Positions 16,625 through 23,971 of a DNA stretch of 26,814 nt are shown in pieces. Under the pieces are notes generated by a model that did no database searches, had not been told where the DNA came from, and saw nothing but the letters and a program-made list of their open reading frames with translations. The stretch is from SAR116 cluster bacterium. GTDB lineage: Bacteria > Pseudomonadota > Alphaproteobacteria > Puniceispirillales > UBA1172. A program made the translations under genes and the position numbers. The stretch lies in assembly GCA_002691725.1 (NCBI GenBank), contig NZIT01000094.1:13293-40106 (forward strand). The letters are read 5' to 3'. Position 1 is the stretch's first letter, and each line of letters begins with the position of its first letter.

Positions 16625-16652
16625 TTGACATCATGCTTATTCTGCCTATCAT
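16625..16652 (+). promoter_or_regulatory. Sigma-70-type promoter of the toxin-antitoxin pair
   Basis: A perfect -35 TTGACA at 16625-16630 is followed after 16 bases by TATCAT at 16647-16652, one mismatch from the -10 consensus. The toxin start codon is at 16726, leaving a leader of about 65 bases. Confidence 0.6.
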
Positions 16653-16660
16653 AATGATAG
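16646..16660. promoter_or_regulatory. Palindromic operator over the -10 box
   Basis: CTATCATAATGATAG is a perfect 15-base palindrome with one central base. It covers the -10 element of the toxin-antitoxin promoter, as expected for an autoregulatory site bound by the HTH protein encoded at 17105-17572. An 11-base direct repeat (ATAATAAACTT, 16691 and 16709) follows in the leader and could be a second site. Confidence 0.55.
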
Positions 16661-16725
16661 TTTGTTGATGTAGTGCTTGTCCAAAAACACATAATAAACT
16701 TCGGCGTATAATAAACTTTAGCACA

Positions 16726-17070
16726 ATGACAATCAAAAAGAAGAATTGGCAATCAGGGCTTTCCCCCGCAGACGCCACAGATGGAATTAGGGCGTTGGTG
16801 CGTGATGATGAAGCGGATGCTCATATAAGAGTACATTTTAAAAAGCAACTTAATGAGCGAGAGTTACTGATCACTGATGCCTTGCATGTATTAAAACATG
16901 GTTTTGTCTATGATCAGCCGGAACAATCAACCCAACCAGGTTTCTGGAAATACAAGATGCAGGGTACATCACCGAATTCAGGCAAGAGAAAGTTAGAGAT
17001 TATTATCATACCTGATTTTGATCAATGCGGTTACAAATTGATCACTATCTACTGGGTGGATGGGCAGTAA
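16726..17070 (+). CDS. DUF4258-like putative toxin
   Basis: A 114-residue small basic protein. Its second half (ITDALHVLKHG, FWKYKMQG, KLEIIIIPD, LITIYWV) has the helix-then-beta-sheet pattern of DUF4258 proteins, which resemble RelE/MqsR-fold mRNA-cleaving toxins. No catalytic residues can be assigned with confidence. It is followed 34 bases later by an HTH protein on the same strand, the toxin-first order seen in MqsRA- and HigBA-like modules. The start ATG has no good ribosome binding site but no other start fits. Toxicity is inferred from size, fold pattern and context. Confidence 0.65.
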   Translation: MTIKKKNWQSGLSPADATDGIRALVRDDEADAHIRVHFKKQLNERELLITDALHVLKHGFVYDQPEQSTQPGFWKYKMQGTSPNSGKRKLEIIIIPDFDQCGYKLITIYWVDGQ

Positions 17071-17104
17071 GTTAAAATATATTAGCAAAAGGGAGAAATT
17101 TGTC

Positions 17105-17572
17105 ATGTCACATAATGGGTATCATTATACCGAATGTGGATTAGATGATGTGTTCATTATCGCCGATCATCTGCAATCAGATGATGAAGGTGAGGCGGTG
17201 TTGACCATACCGGCAATTGGCATGCTGCATAAGGTTATTGCAGAGGGCGTGATTAATGCTGACGGTATTCTTAACGGTAAGAAAATTCGGTTCCTGCGGA
17301 CAGAGATGGGAATGACACAAGCCCAACTTGCTCAAATTCTGCACCGTAAAGAGTTAACTGTTGCTCGCTGGGAGAAAGATGAAGTTGGCATTGATGCCGC
17401 CCTAGACCTTATCTTGCGGCAATTGGCGGCAGAAAAACTAGACGTTCCTTTTGGGCAAGGCCAAACGATTGAAATGCTTTGCCTTGAAAGAGTGCCGACA
17501 AAACAACCAATGCCAATCAAAGCAAAGCTAAATGATGATAAAGGGTTGCCGCGATATACGTTGATCGCCTGA
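17105..17572 (+). CDS. XRE/MqsA-type HTH protein, putative antitoxin
   Basis: A 155-residue protein with an N-terminal YHYTECGLDDVFI motif and an HTH of the Xre/MqsA C-terminal type at about 58-110 (LNGKKIRFLRTEMGMTQAQL, then LTVARWEKDE). Unlike MqsA, it has no paired CxxC zinc motif. The frame is open from 17060 and overlaps the toxin gene there, but GGGAG 10 bases before the ATG at 17105 decides the start. It probably neutralises the upstream protein and binds the palindrome at 16646-16660. The last codons contain the 20-base repeat shared with 16604-16623. It converges on the racemase gene with a 10-base gap. Confidence 0.8.
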   Translation: MSHNGYHYTECGLDDVFIIADHLQSDDEGEAVLTIPAIGMLHKVIAEGVINADGILNGKKIRFLRTEMGMTQAQLAQILHRKELTVARWEKDEVGIDAALDLILRQLAAEKLDVPFGQGQTIEMLCLERVPTKQPMPIKAKLNDDKGLPRYTLIA

Positions 17573-17582
17573 ATTTAGGATA

Positions 17583-18389
17583 TTAGGGTAATTGAGCGTT
17601 ATATAGCTGACCCAAATGCGGCAGCGCATCTGTCATGCCTGCTAGACGTAAGCAATGCCACGCCATCGCATGATTTGAAGATGTGACAGGCAGCCCAATG
17701 CTTTGCTCAATCTGGGCGACATGTTCCGCCAGCCGAACCGATGTGCATGACACAAATACCATATCAATGCTTTCGCCATCACGGGCGGCTTTATCTTTGA
17801 TCGTGTTAATGGCAGAGATCAGACTATCAGCATCAATACTGGCAACAATCGGATCTTTTTCTTCGTTGAATGAGCCAAAAACAGGCACTTCAAACCCATG
17901 TTGCGTAATGTAATTATAGACAATCGCATTCACATCACTGCGATAAGGCGTTAGAACAGCAATCCGCTTTGCCTGCATTGTCTGGAACGCCGCAAACGCC
18001 GCCGTAATAGGGGTTGTCGTTTTAGCCATCGGCTTTGCTGCTTTCAGAAAACCGTGGACAGCCGCCTCCCCCAGCACCGTTGAGGCTGACGTACAGCCAT
18101 AAGCCAAAACATCAAGCCAGTCCTCAGGCAGAATAAGTGATGCCGTATCGGTTATCCGCGGCCCCATATCAGACAGCGTTTTCGGCGTCACTGATACTTC
18201 ATTGGCAATGCGCGCGGCAAATACATCAATCCCCGGCTCGGTGATAATCTGCCGAAACTCATGCTCAACCGTATAATCAGTGGCAAGCACAACCAGCCCT
18301 ATACGCGCCTTCTCACCGATTACCATATGTGTCGAAAACGGCAGGTGCTCAATTAAATATGATTGATCCTTATCAATGATCTCATCCAT
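17583..18389 (-). CDS. Asp/Glu racemase superfamily protein, EutA/maleate isomerase-like
   Basis: A 268-residue protein of the arylmalonate decarboxylase/maleate isomerase/EutA group. Two catalytic-type cysteines are visible, C99 in AYGCTSAS and C215 in VSCTSVRL, with ARIGLVVLATDYT near the N-terminus and TSSNHAMAWHCLRLAG near the C-terminus. EutA is encoded in ectoine/hydroxyectoine gene clusters after the TRAP genes, and here too the gene follows a TRAP large subunit, which favours a EutA-like role; the exact reaction is not established. The start ATG has an AGGAT site that is itself part of the upstream 13-base repeat array. Bases 17913-17947 have a copy at 16478-16512. Confidence 0.85.
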   Translation of the reverse strand: MDEIIDKDQSYLIEHLPFSTHMVIGEKARIGLVVLATDYTVEHEFRQIITEPGIDVFAARIANEVSVTPKTLSDMGPRITDTASLILPEDWLDVLAYGCTSASTVLGEAAVHGFLKAAKPMAKTTTPITAAFAAFQTMQAKRIAVLTPYRSDVNAIVYNYITQHGFEVPVFGSFNEEKDPIVASIDADSLISAINTIKDKAARDGESIDMVFVSCTSVRLAEHVAQIEQSIGLPVTSSNHAMAWHCLRLAGMTDALPHLGQLYNAQLP

Positions 18390-18395
18390 TGTTTT

Positions 18396-18456
18396 ATCCT
18401 ATCCAGCTATCCTATCCGCCAATCCTATCCGCCAATCCTAGCTGGCTATCCTATCC
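18396..18456 (-). repeat. Five 13-base repeats with ribosome-binding-like sequence before the racemase gene
   Basis: ATCCTATCC (GGATAGGAT on the coding strand) or its start recurs at 18396, 18409, 18422, 18435 and 18448, exactly 13 bases apart; the fourth copy keeps only ATCCTA. The array fills the gap between the TRAP large subunit stop (18451) and the racemase start (18389). The copy nearest the start supplies the ribosome binding site. Copy-number change here would alter the spacing of the two cistrons. Confidence 0.75.
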
Positions 18457-19764
18457 GGCGCCAGGTTGCCTAATATTATCTGGCAACCAAGTTGCTAATT
18501 CCGGGAATATTATAAGAACAAATACCATTAATACCATGATGAAAAACATGGGTAAGCCAGCGCGTGCAATAAAGCTCATCTCATGGCCTGTCATCCCCTG
18601 CAAGACAAACAGATTAAAGCCAATGGGCGGGGTGATCTGTGCCATTTCCACCACCACAACAATGAAAATGCCAAACCAGATCATGTCAATTCCGGCATTA
18701 CGGATCATCGGCTCGACCACCGCCATCGTCAAAACAACTGAAGAAATGCCGTCAAGGAACATCCCCAGAATGATATAGAAAATCAGCAGCACCATAAGCA
18801 GCTCAAAGCGGCTGAGATTCCATTCCGCAATCAGATTAGCCAAGCCGCGCGGCAATCCAGTAAATCCCATTGATAGCGACAAGAACGCCGCCCCCGCCAG
18901 AATAAGCGCAATCATGGCAGAGGTTCGGGTTGCCCCCATCAGCGACGATGAGAAGCTATGCCAATTTAATGTGCCTTGCGCAGCAGCCAGAACAAGCGCC
19001 CCAATAACGCCAAATGCCGCCGCCTCTGTCGCTGTTGCAAAGCCAAAGAACATTGAGCCAATGACAAGAAGGATCAAACAAATCACGGGGATCAGGAAAC
19101 GCGAGTTCTGAATTTTTTCAAAAAAGCTCATCCGCTTATCAAGTTTAGGATTCCAGTTTTTTGATAGTTTTGAATAAATCGCCACATAGGACATAAACAT
19201 CGCCGCCAGGACTAGCCCCGGAAAAACACCTGCAAAAAACAGCTTCTTGATCGATTCATTAATCGTGACGCCATAGACAATTAAAGTCAGAGATGGCGGG
19301 ATCATTAATCCTAGCGTTGCCGCCCCAGCCAATGTACCAATGACCATATGTTCAGGGTAATCACGCCGCCGCAATTCTGGAATAGACATCTTGCCGACAG
19401 TGGTTAATGTTGCCGCTGATGATCCTGATACTGCCGCAAATACCGTACATCCAACAATATTAGTATGGACTAAGCCGCCGGGGAAACGTGACATCCATGG
19501 CGCCAGACCTCGGAACATATCCTCGGAAAGACGGGTACGGTAAAGAATCTCGCCCATCCAAATAAACAGCGGTAACGCCGTTAATGTCCATGATGAAGAT
19601 GCCGACCAGATTGTTGTCATCATGACATCACCGACTGGTCGCGTGGTAAATAATTCCATCCCCACCCATGCGACACCAACCAGCGAAAGACCAACCCAGA
19701 CGCCAGTCCCCAGCAAGGTGAACATAACAAAGAGAAAAAGGATAATGATAGATAGATTTTCCAT
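18451..19764 (-). CDS. TRAP transporter large permease subunit (DctM/UehC-type)
   Basis: A 437-residue integral membrane protein with about 11-12 hydrophobic segments. Family landmarks include SGSSAATLTTVGKMSIPELRRRDY, GTLAGAATLGLMIPPS, ATATEAAAFGVIGAL, LGMFLDGISSVVLTMAVVEP and ITPPIGFNLFVLQG. It forms the sodium-driven translocation channel with the small subunit encoded 15 bases upstream. The last residues (RQPGAG) and stop codon overlap the final unit of the 13-base repeat array. Confidence 0.95.
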   Translation of the reverse strand: MENLSIIILFLFVMFTLLGTGVWVGLSLVGVAWVGMELFTTRPVGDVMMTTIWSASSSWTLTALPLFIWMGEILYRTRLSEDMFRGLAPWMSRFPGGLVHTNIVGCTVFAAVSGSSAATLTTVGKMSIPELRRRDYPEHMVIGTLAGAATLGLMIPPSLTLIVYGVTINESIKKLFFAGVFPGLVLAAMFMSYVAIYSKLSKNWNPKLDKRMSFFEKIQNSRFLIPVICLILLVIGSMFFGFATATEAAAFGVIGALVLAAAQGTLNWHSFSSSLMGATRTSAMIALILAGAAFLSLSMGFTGLPRGLANLIAEWNLSRFELLMVLLIFYIILGMFLDGISSVVLTMAVVEPMIRNAGIDMIWFGIFIVVVVEMAQITPPIGFNLFVLQGMTGHEMSFIARAGLPMFFIMVLMVFVLIIFPELATWLPDNIRQPGAG

Positions 19765-19779
19765 AATGCGCCCTAGCCT

Positions 19780-20289
19780 CTATTCAATAGATGAGGCCTG
19801 AATACGATCACGGCCAGTAAATATTAATGAAATCAAGTTATCAGTAAGCGCAATCGCCAGAATAATGGACCCAAGAACCATGGTTGATTGCGGTATCCAT
19901 AGCATCGTTGCATCCTGGCCTTGTGAGATGTCATTGAACTTCCATGACCAAAAGGTAAATCGCCACGCATAATAGGCCACATACCAGCCAACCACAGTGC
20001 CAACAGCAAAGCACCATGTGTTTAGCACCAAGCTGGCGCGTGCCGGCAAGGCATTAAGCAAGATAGAAACACGGATATGTGAGCCGTGATTAAGGGCGCT
20101 GGCAAAGGCTAAAAAGCTCGCCGCCGCCATGGAATAGCCAGCATATTCAGGCGCACCGGGGAAAATTTCCCCTGTCCAGCGTGCCACCATTTGCACAACA
20201 ATCAAGGTTAGGATTGCAATTAAGAAACATGCCGCCAGAATACCCGACAACAGATATAGCCCATCAAGCCCTCGTCTTAACACCTTCAC
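19780..20289 (-). CDS. TRAP transporter small permease subunit (DctQ/UehB-type)
   Basis: A membrane protein of about 169 residues with four hydrophobic segments (about residues 10-35, 48-65, 85-110 and 130-155) and the DctQ-type segments GAPEYAGYSMAAASFLAFASAL and HIRVSILL. It pairs with the large subunit. An ATG at 20307 is possible, but it lies right after a hairpin and has no ribosome binding site. The GTG at 20289 has AGGGGG 6 bases upstream and gives a normal N-terminus (KVLRRGLDGLYLLSG), so I prefer it; the difference is six residues. Confidence 0.9.
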   Translation of the reverse strand: MKVLRRGLDGLYLLSGILAACFLIAILTLIVVQMVARWTGEIFPGAPEYAGYSMAAASFLAFASALNHGSHIRVSILLNALPARASLVLNTWCFAVGTVVGWYVAYYAWRFTFWSWKFNDISQGQDATMLWIPQSTMVLGSIILAIALTDNLISLIFTGRDRIQASSIE

Positions 20290-20310
20290 AGTCTTCCCCC
20301 TCAACATGCC

Positions 20311-20326
20311 AGGGCTGCGAAGCCCT
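20311..20326 (-). promoter_or_regulatory. Hairpin between TRAP binding-protein and permease genes
   Basis: AGGGCT and AGCCCT form a 6-base-pair stem with a 4-base loop (UCGC on the transcript). It lies between the binding-protein stop (20419) and the small subunit start. Hairpins at this place commonly protect the upstream message or attenuate read-through, so that the binding protein is made in excess over the membrane subunits. There is no T run, so complete termination is unlikely. Confidence 0.5.
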
Positions 20327-20418
20327 CGCTATCATGTGTTTATCGCACTCAAGAAATGGTGACGGATGACAGGTTGCCCCATCATCCGTGTAAAGGTTTT
20401 GTATTCACGATAGTCCAA

Positions 20419-21417
20419 TTATTGCATCGCGTTAAAGCTATCAACAATCGCCTGACCGTCGGCACCAGCGGCTTTCAGCCAGTCTGCTGTCATAGTTGCG
20501 CCAATGTCTTTCAGCTCATTTTGGAGGCCATCCCCAGCAGGCTCAACCGTCATACCGCCAGCCCGCAGACCAGCAAGCGTAAAGCCTGTATATTCCTTTG
20601 ACCGCCATGTTCCCGCATACTCAGCCAGCTCAGCACAGCCGCGGATGACATTCTGATTAGCTTCGCTGGTGCTGTTCCAAACAGATGTGTTGACCATGAT
20701 GTAGTTTCGCGGAAGCCATGCATCGACTTCATAGAAATGGGTTAGCGACTCCCAGATTTTCCGGTCATATCCTGTTGCTCCAGATGACACCATAGATTCG
20801 ACAACGCCAGTGGCAAAGGCTTGAGAAATCTCAGCCGCTTCAATGACAACGGGAAGCATGCCCGTCAGCTCAGCCAAGCGTGTTGTCGTGTTGTTATATG
20901 AGCGGAATTTAATCCCATCCATATCAGCAACTGAATTAATCTCTTTTTTGAAATATAGCCCTTGTGGCGGCCATGGCACGGCATAAAGCAAGGTCAGATT
21001 CTGATCAGCAAGCGTTTTCTCAATGCTAGGCTTTGCTGCTTGCCATAATTTGTCAGCGTCATCAAATGAAGTCGCCAGAAACGGCACCGAATCATAACCA
21101 AAAATAGCATTCTCATTCTGGTGACCAGATAATAGCCGCTCACCAATAGGCACCTGACCTGTTTGCACCGCCCGCTTAATATCCGCGCCCTTAATAAGTG
21201 AACCTGATGGATGGGTAACAATTTCAATCGCTCCACCTGTCCCTGTGGTGACGCAAGAGCCGAACTCAGCCGCTGTGACGGAATGGAAATTTGATCCGCT
21301 ATATGCTAGCGGCATGTCCCAGACTTCTGCTTTGGCGATGCCAGATATGCCTAAGCTCATCCCCAGACCTAGACCGGCAGTAATCAAAGATGAAACAATA
21401 TTTTTTGATTTAATCAT
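20419..21417 (-). CDS. TRAP transporter substrate-binding protein (DctP type)
   Basis: A 332-residue periplasmic solute-binding protein. The signal peptide has lysines at 3 and 5, a hydrophobic core of about 7-27 and a cleavage site after AKA (residue 30). The mature part has the DctP pattern with R172 in GIKFRSYNN, the conserved arginine that binds a carboxylate. The segment VPWPPQGLYFKKEI precedes it. The sequence does not resemble the ectoine-binding TeaA or UehA as I know them, so another carboxylate or amino-acid-like ligand is likely. A GGGAG site lies 7 bases before the ATG. The upstream FAD oxidoreductase stop is 125 bases away, which leaves room for an internal promoter. Confidence 0.93.
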   Translation of the reverse strand: MIKSKNIVSSLITAGLGLGMSLGISGIAKAEVWDMPLAYSGSNFHSVTAAEFGSCVTTGTGGAIEIVTHPSGSLIKGADIKRAVQTGQVPIGERLLSGHQNENAIFGYDSVPFLATSFDDADKLWQAAKPSIEKTLADQNLTLLYAVPWPPQGLYFKKEINSVADMDGIKFRSYNNTTTRLAELTGMLPVVIEAAEISQAFATGVVESMVSSGATGYDRKIWESLTHFYEVDAWLPRNYIMVNTSVWNSTSEANQNVIRGCAELAEYAGTWRSKEYTGFTLAGLRAGGMTVEPAGDGLQNELKDIGATMTADWLKAAGADGQAIVDSFNAMQ

Positions 21418-21542
21418 AATAGACTCCCTAGAGTGTTATCTCTTTCAATTATTAAACATAGAAACGTATTTCCTTAAAATCAGCAAGAAAAATCAGATTT
21501 AGAGCTAAAGTTAAATATGTTTTGAAGGCAGCGATAAATAAA

Positions 21543-22826
21543 TTACGTCGTAAATCTGCCAATATCATAGGCTGATAAATCCATATTTGGATTTATACCA
21601 GACGCCAACATAGCCAGAAGATGCCCAGTTTTAGGCCCGCCAGTCAGCCCAACATGATGATGCCCAAAGCCCATAAAAACGCCTTTTATGTTGGGAACTT
21701 CACCAATCACCGGAATAGAATCTGTCGGTGCTGGCCTATGCCCCATCCATCGTGTGTCCTCATCCCATGTTAAATCTGGCATATATTGCTTTACATTTTG
21801 CATCAGCAAGCGGAATGGCGGCTCTGATGCGCCTGCTTTAAGGCCGCCAAACTCAACAACCCCCGCAAGCCTGATCCGGTCTTTCATGGGGGTGACAACA
21901 AACTTGCCAGCCGCCACCATAAGCGGCGTATGAGGCATCTTATTAGGGTGCCATAATTCGATGTGATATCCACGCTCAGCTTCAAGAGGGATAGTTAGCC
22001 CTAATTGTTTGGCTAATGTGCCTGACCATGCGCCCATGGCAAGGATAACCCGATCAGCCAGCATCTGCTCGCCACTTGCCCTGATCCCTGTCACATGGCC
22101 ATTTTCATGGCTGATGGCCTCAATCTCAGCGGCAATGACTTTACCGCCTCTTTCCTCAAACACTTTTGCCAGATCAGCGATATAATCGCCGGGGCTTAAG
22201 ATCATGCCATGATGCTGCATGGCAACAGCAAAGCGATGACTATCAGACATGAAGTCATCATAGGCGGTAAAGGCCTCGTCCTCATATTCTATCCAGTCAT
22301 GGCCAAGCGCTTTGCGGATATCCCACATCGCTTTATCAGCGTCAAATACCGATCTATTCTTAAAAATATAGGTATAATCACATGGCTTGATCCAACGCTC
22401 AGCCAGCGTCCCTGCGGCTAATGCCTGATGATCTTGCAGCGATTGGCCAATAATCGGGTTAAGCGCTTCGGCAATGCGCTCAGTATCCGCCATATTCGCA
22501 TGCCGCAGATAGGGAATGAGCCAAGGCAATAATTTTGGCAAATAGCGCCAGCGCATAAATAATGGCTGTCTCGGATCAAACAGCATTTTCGGGGCTTTCT
22601 TGATAATTCCCGGAGTCGTCACAGGGATAACTGATGATGATGCGAGGATACCGGCATTACCAAAGCTGGTACCGCCAGCCGGTCCTGCCCGATCAATCAA
22701 TGTCACCTGATGGCCATTTTCCTGCATCCGCAGCGCAGCAGAAATACCAACCATGCCAGCACCAACAACGATCATCGATAATGGATCAGCCTGTGTCTTG
22801 GCTTTCGCCGTTTTCATGCTTGTCAT
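21543..22826 (-). CDS. FAD-dependent D-amino-acid dehydrogenase-like oxidoreductase (DadA family)
   Basis: A 427-residue DAO/DadA-fold flavoenzyme. The FAD dinucleotide motif [13 protein letters not shown] is near the N-terminus with a following acidic LIDR, then [22 protein letters not shown] and the C-terminal [16 protein letters not shown]. Such enzymes oxidise D-amino acids or N-substituted amino acids to oxo acids and pass electrons to the respiratory chain. The ATG at 22826 overlaps the upstream stop (ATGA) and has GGAG 9 bases before it, so it is preferred over an ATG at 22847. It probably uses the product of the enolase-superfamily enzyme encoded just before it. Confidence 0.92.
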   Translation of the reverse strand: MTSMKTAKAKTQADPLSMIVVGAGMVGISAALRMQENGHQVTLIDRAGPAGGTSFGNAGILASSSVIPVTTPGIIKKAPKMLFDPRQPLFMRWRYLPKLLPWLIPYLRHANMADTERIAEALNPIIGQSLQDHQALAAGTLAERWIKPCDYTYIFKNRSVFDADKAMWDIRKALGHDWIEYEDEAFTAYDDFMSDSHRFAVAMQHHGMILSPGDYIADLAKVFEERGGKVIAAEIEAISHENGHVTGIRASGEQMLADRVILAMGAWSGTLAKQLGLTIPLEAERGYHIELWHPNKMPHTPLMVAAGKFVVTPMKDRIRLAGVVEFGGLKAGASEPPFRLLMQNVKQYMPDLTWDEDTRWMGHRPAPTDSIPVIGEVPNIKGVFMGFGHHHVGLTGGPKTGHLLAMLASGINPNMDLSAYDIGRFTT

Positions 22827-23968
22827 GACGGATGCTCCATATGCCATGACTGAACGGCGTAATGCTTGACCTTATCCAGATCAGGATCAATCCCTAAGCC
22901 ATCGCCTTGTGGCAGAATCACATGGCCGTTTTCAATCGGAAACGGTGATTTCAAAATATCTTCTTTGAGGTAATATTTAGCCTGATAAAACTCACACCCC
23001 ATCGTGATATTCGGGGTCGCGGCAATCATATGCGTGCCTGCCAAATGCGCGATACCTGCCTCAAACATATCACCGCCATAAGCCGCCATACCTGCCGCCT
23101 CTGCCAATGCCGCGATTTGCTGGGCCTGGCTTAGGCCGCCAGATTTCATGATTTTAATGGACACCCCATCACAGATATCTTCAGCGGCGGCGCGATGCAT
23201 ATCGGCCAGACTAAACACCGATTCATCAGCTAGCAATGGCACAGGCATCACCGCCCGCAGACGCCGCATCACGTCAAAATGTCTGGCCGCCACAGGCTGT
23301 TCAATAAAATCAGGAGCAAATGACGCGACATCAAGCACCTTCGCCTCAGCCCCATAGGGCGACAGCCCCTGATTATAATCAACCCTGATAGCAAGGTCAG
23401 GGAAATGCTTGCGCAAGGCTTCTAGCCGCATGATATCAAACTGATGCTCAGCAAATCCTGTCTTGAGCTTAACCATGTTCACCTGATCATTCTGAAGCCG
23501 TTTGACAAGCTCAAGATCAGCATCAAAATCTGGATTAGCCAGCGAACAAGATAGCGGAATATGAGCGCGGACAGCCCCGCCCAGCAATTCAGCCACACTA
23601 ACCCCCAAGGCTTTGCCAGTGGCATCCAGTAATGCTGTTTCCAGCGCGGCTTTAGCCTCCGTGCAATGCGCGACAGCCTGGCTCGCATCCCGGCATATCG
23701 CTTGTCTTTCGCTCAACCGGCGACCCAGAATATGCGGCGGCATATAGCGCGTCAGGGCGGCCAGACTTGCCTCAACAGAGCCTGTGAATACAGCCCAGGG
23801 TGAGGCCTCACCATAGCCATTAATGCCGCCAGATGTCCGACATTCCAGCACCCCGATATCAATGTTCTGATCAACGCGGCCAATACCATGATCACGCGCA
23901 GATATGACCGGCAGCTGCAGATGCCAGACTCGCAAGCCAATAATCCGCTCATCATCAAGACGCGACAT
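22823..23968 (-). CDS. Mandelate racemase/muconate lactonizing enzyme family protein
   Basis: A 381-residue enolase-superfamily enzyme with all catalytic residues of the muconate-lactonizing subgroup: K167 and K169 (VKLKTG), metal ligands D197 (RVDYNQG), E223 (FIEQP) and D248 (LADES), and K272 (SIKIMKSGG) on the opposite face. Two opposed lysines suit racemisation or epimerisation at an alpha carbon, and members act on dipeptides, N-acyl amino acids, proline betaines and hydroxyprolines. With a D-amino-acid dehydrogenase-like gene overlapping by 4 bases, conversion of an L- to a D-type substrate is my inference. The gene starts 3 bases after the ThDP enzyme stop. Confidence 0.92.
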   Translation of the reverse strand: MSRLDDERIIGLRVWHLQLPVISARDHGIGRVDQNIDIGVLECRTSGGINGYGEASPWAVFTGSVEASLAALTRYMPPHILGRRLSERQAICRDASQAVAHCTEAKAALETALLDATGKALGVSVAELLGGAVRAHIPLSCSLANPDFDADLELVKRLQNDQVNMVKLKTGFAEHQFDIMRLEALRKHFPDLAIRVDYNQGLSPYGAEAKVLDVASFAPDFIEQPVAARHFDVMRRLRAVMPVPLLADESVFSLADMHRAAAEDICDGVSIKIMKSGGLSQAQQIAALAEAAGMAAYGGDMFEAGIAHLAGTHMIAATPNITMGCEFYQAKYYLKEDILKSPFPIENGHVILPQGDGLGIDPDLDKVKHYAVQSWHMEHPS

Positions 23969-23971
23969 GAT

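Noticed and set aside
16519..16752. Open frames of 77-79 residues on the minus strand upstream of the toxin gene
   Set aside because: They cross the toxin promoter, operator and mosaic repeats, have no family resemblance and start inside the toxin coding sequence.
16726..17572. Naming the pair mqsRA
   Set aside because: The toxin does not resemble MqsR and the HTH protein lacks the MqsA zinc-binding cysteines.
18396..18456. CRISPR-like interpretation of the regular 13-base repeats
   Set aside because: Units are far too short, have almost no spacer, and no cas genes are present.
18389..18778. A 129-residue open frame on the plus strand across the TRAP large subunit
   Set aside because: It lies antisense to a well-supported membrane protein gene, has biased low-complexity content from the repeat array, and shows no domain.
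20419..21417. Assigning the TRAP binding protein as ectoine-specific UehA because of nearby doeA and a EutA-like gene
   Set aside because: The mature sequence lacks the features I know from TeaA and UehA, so the ligand is left open.
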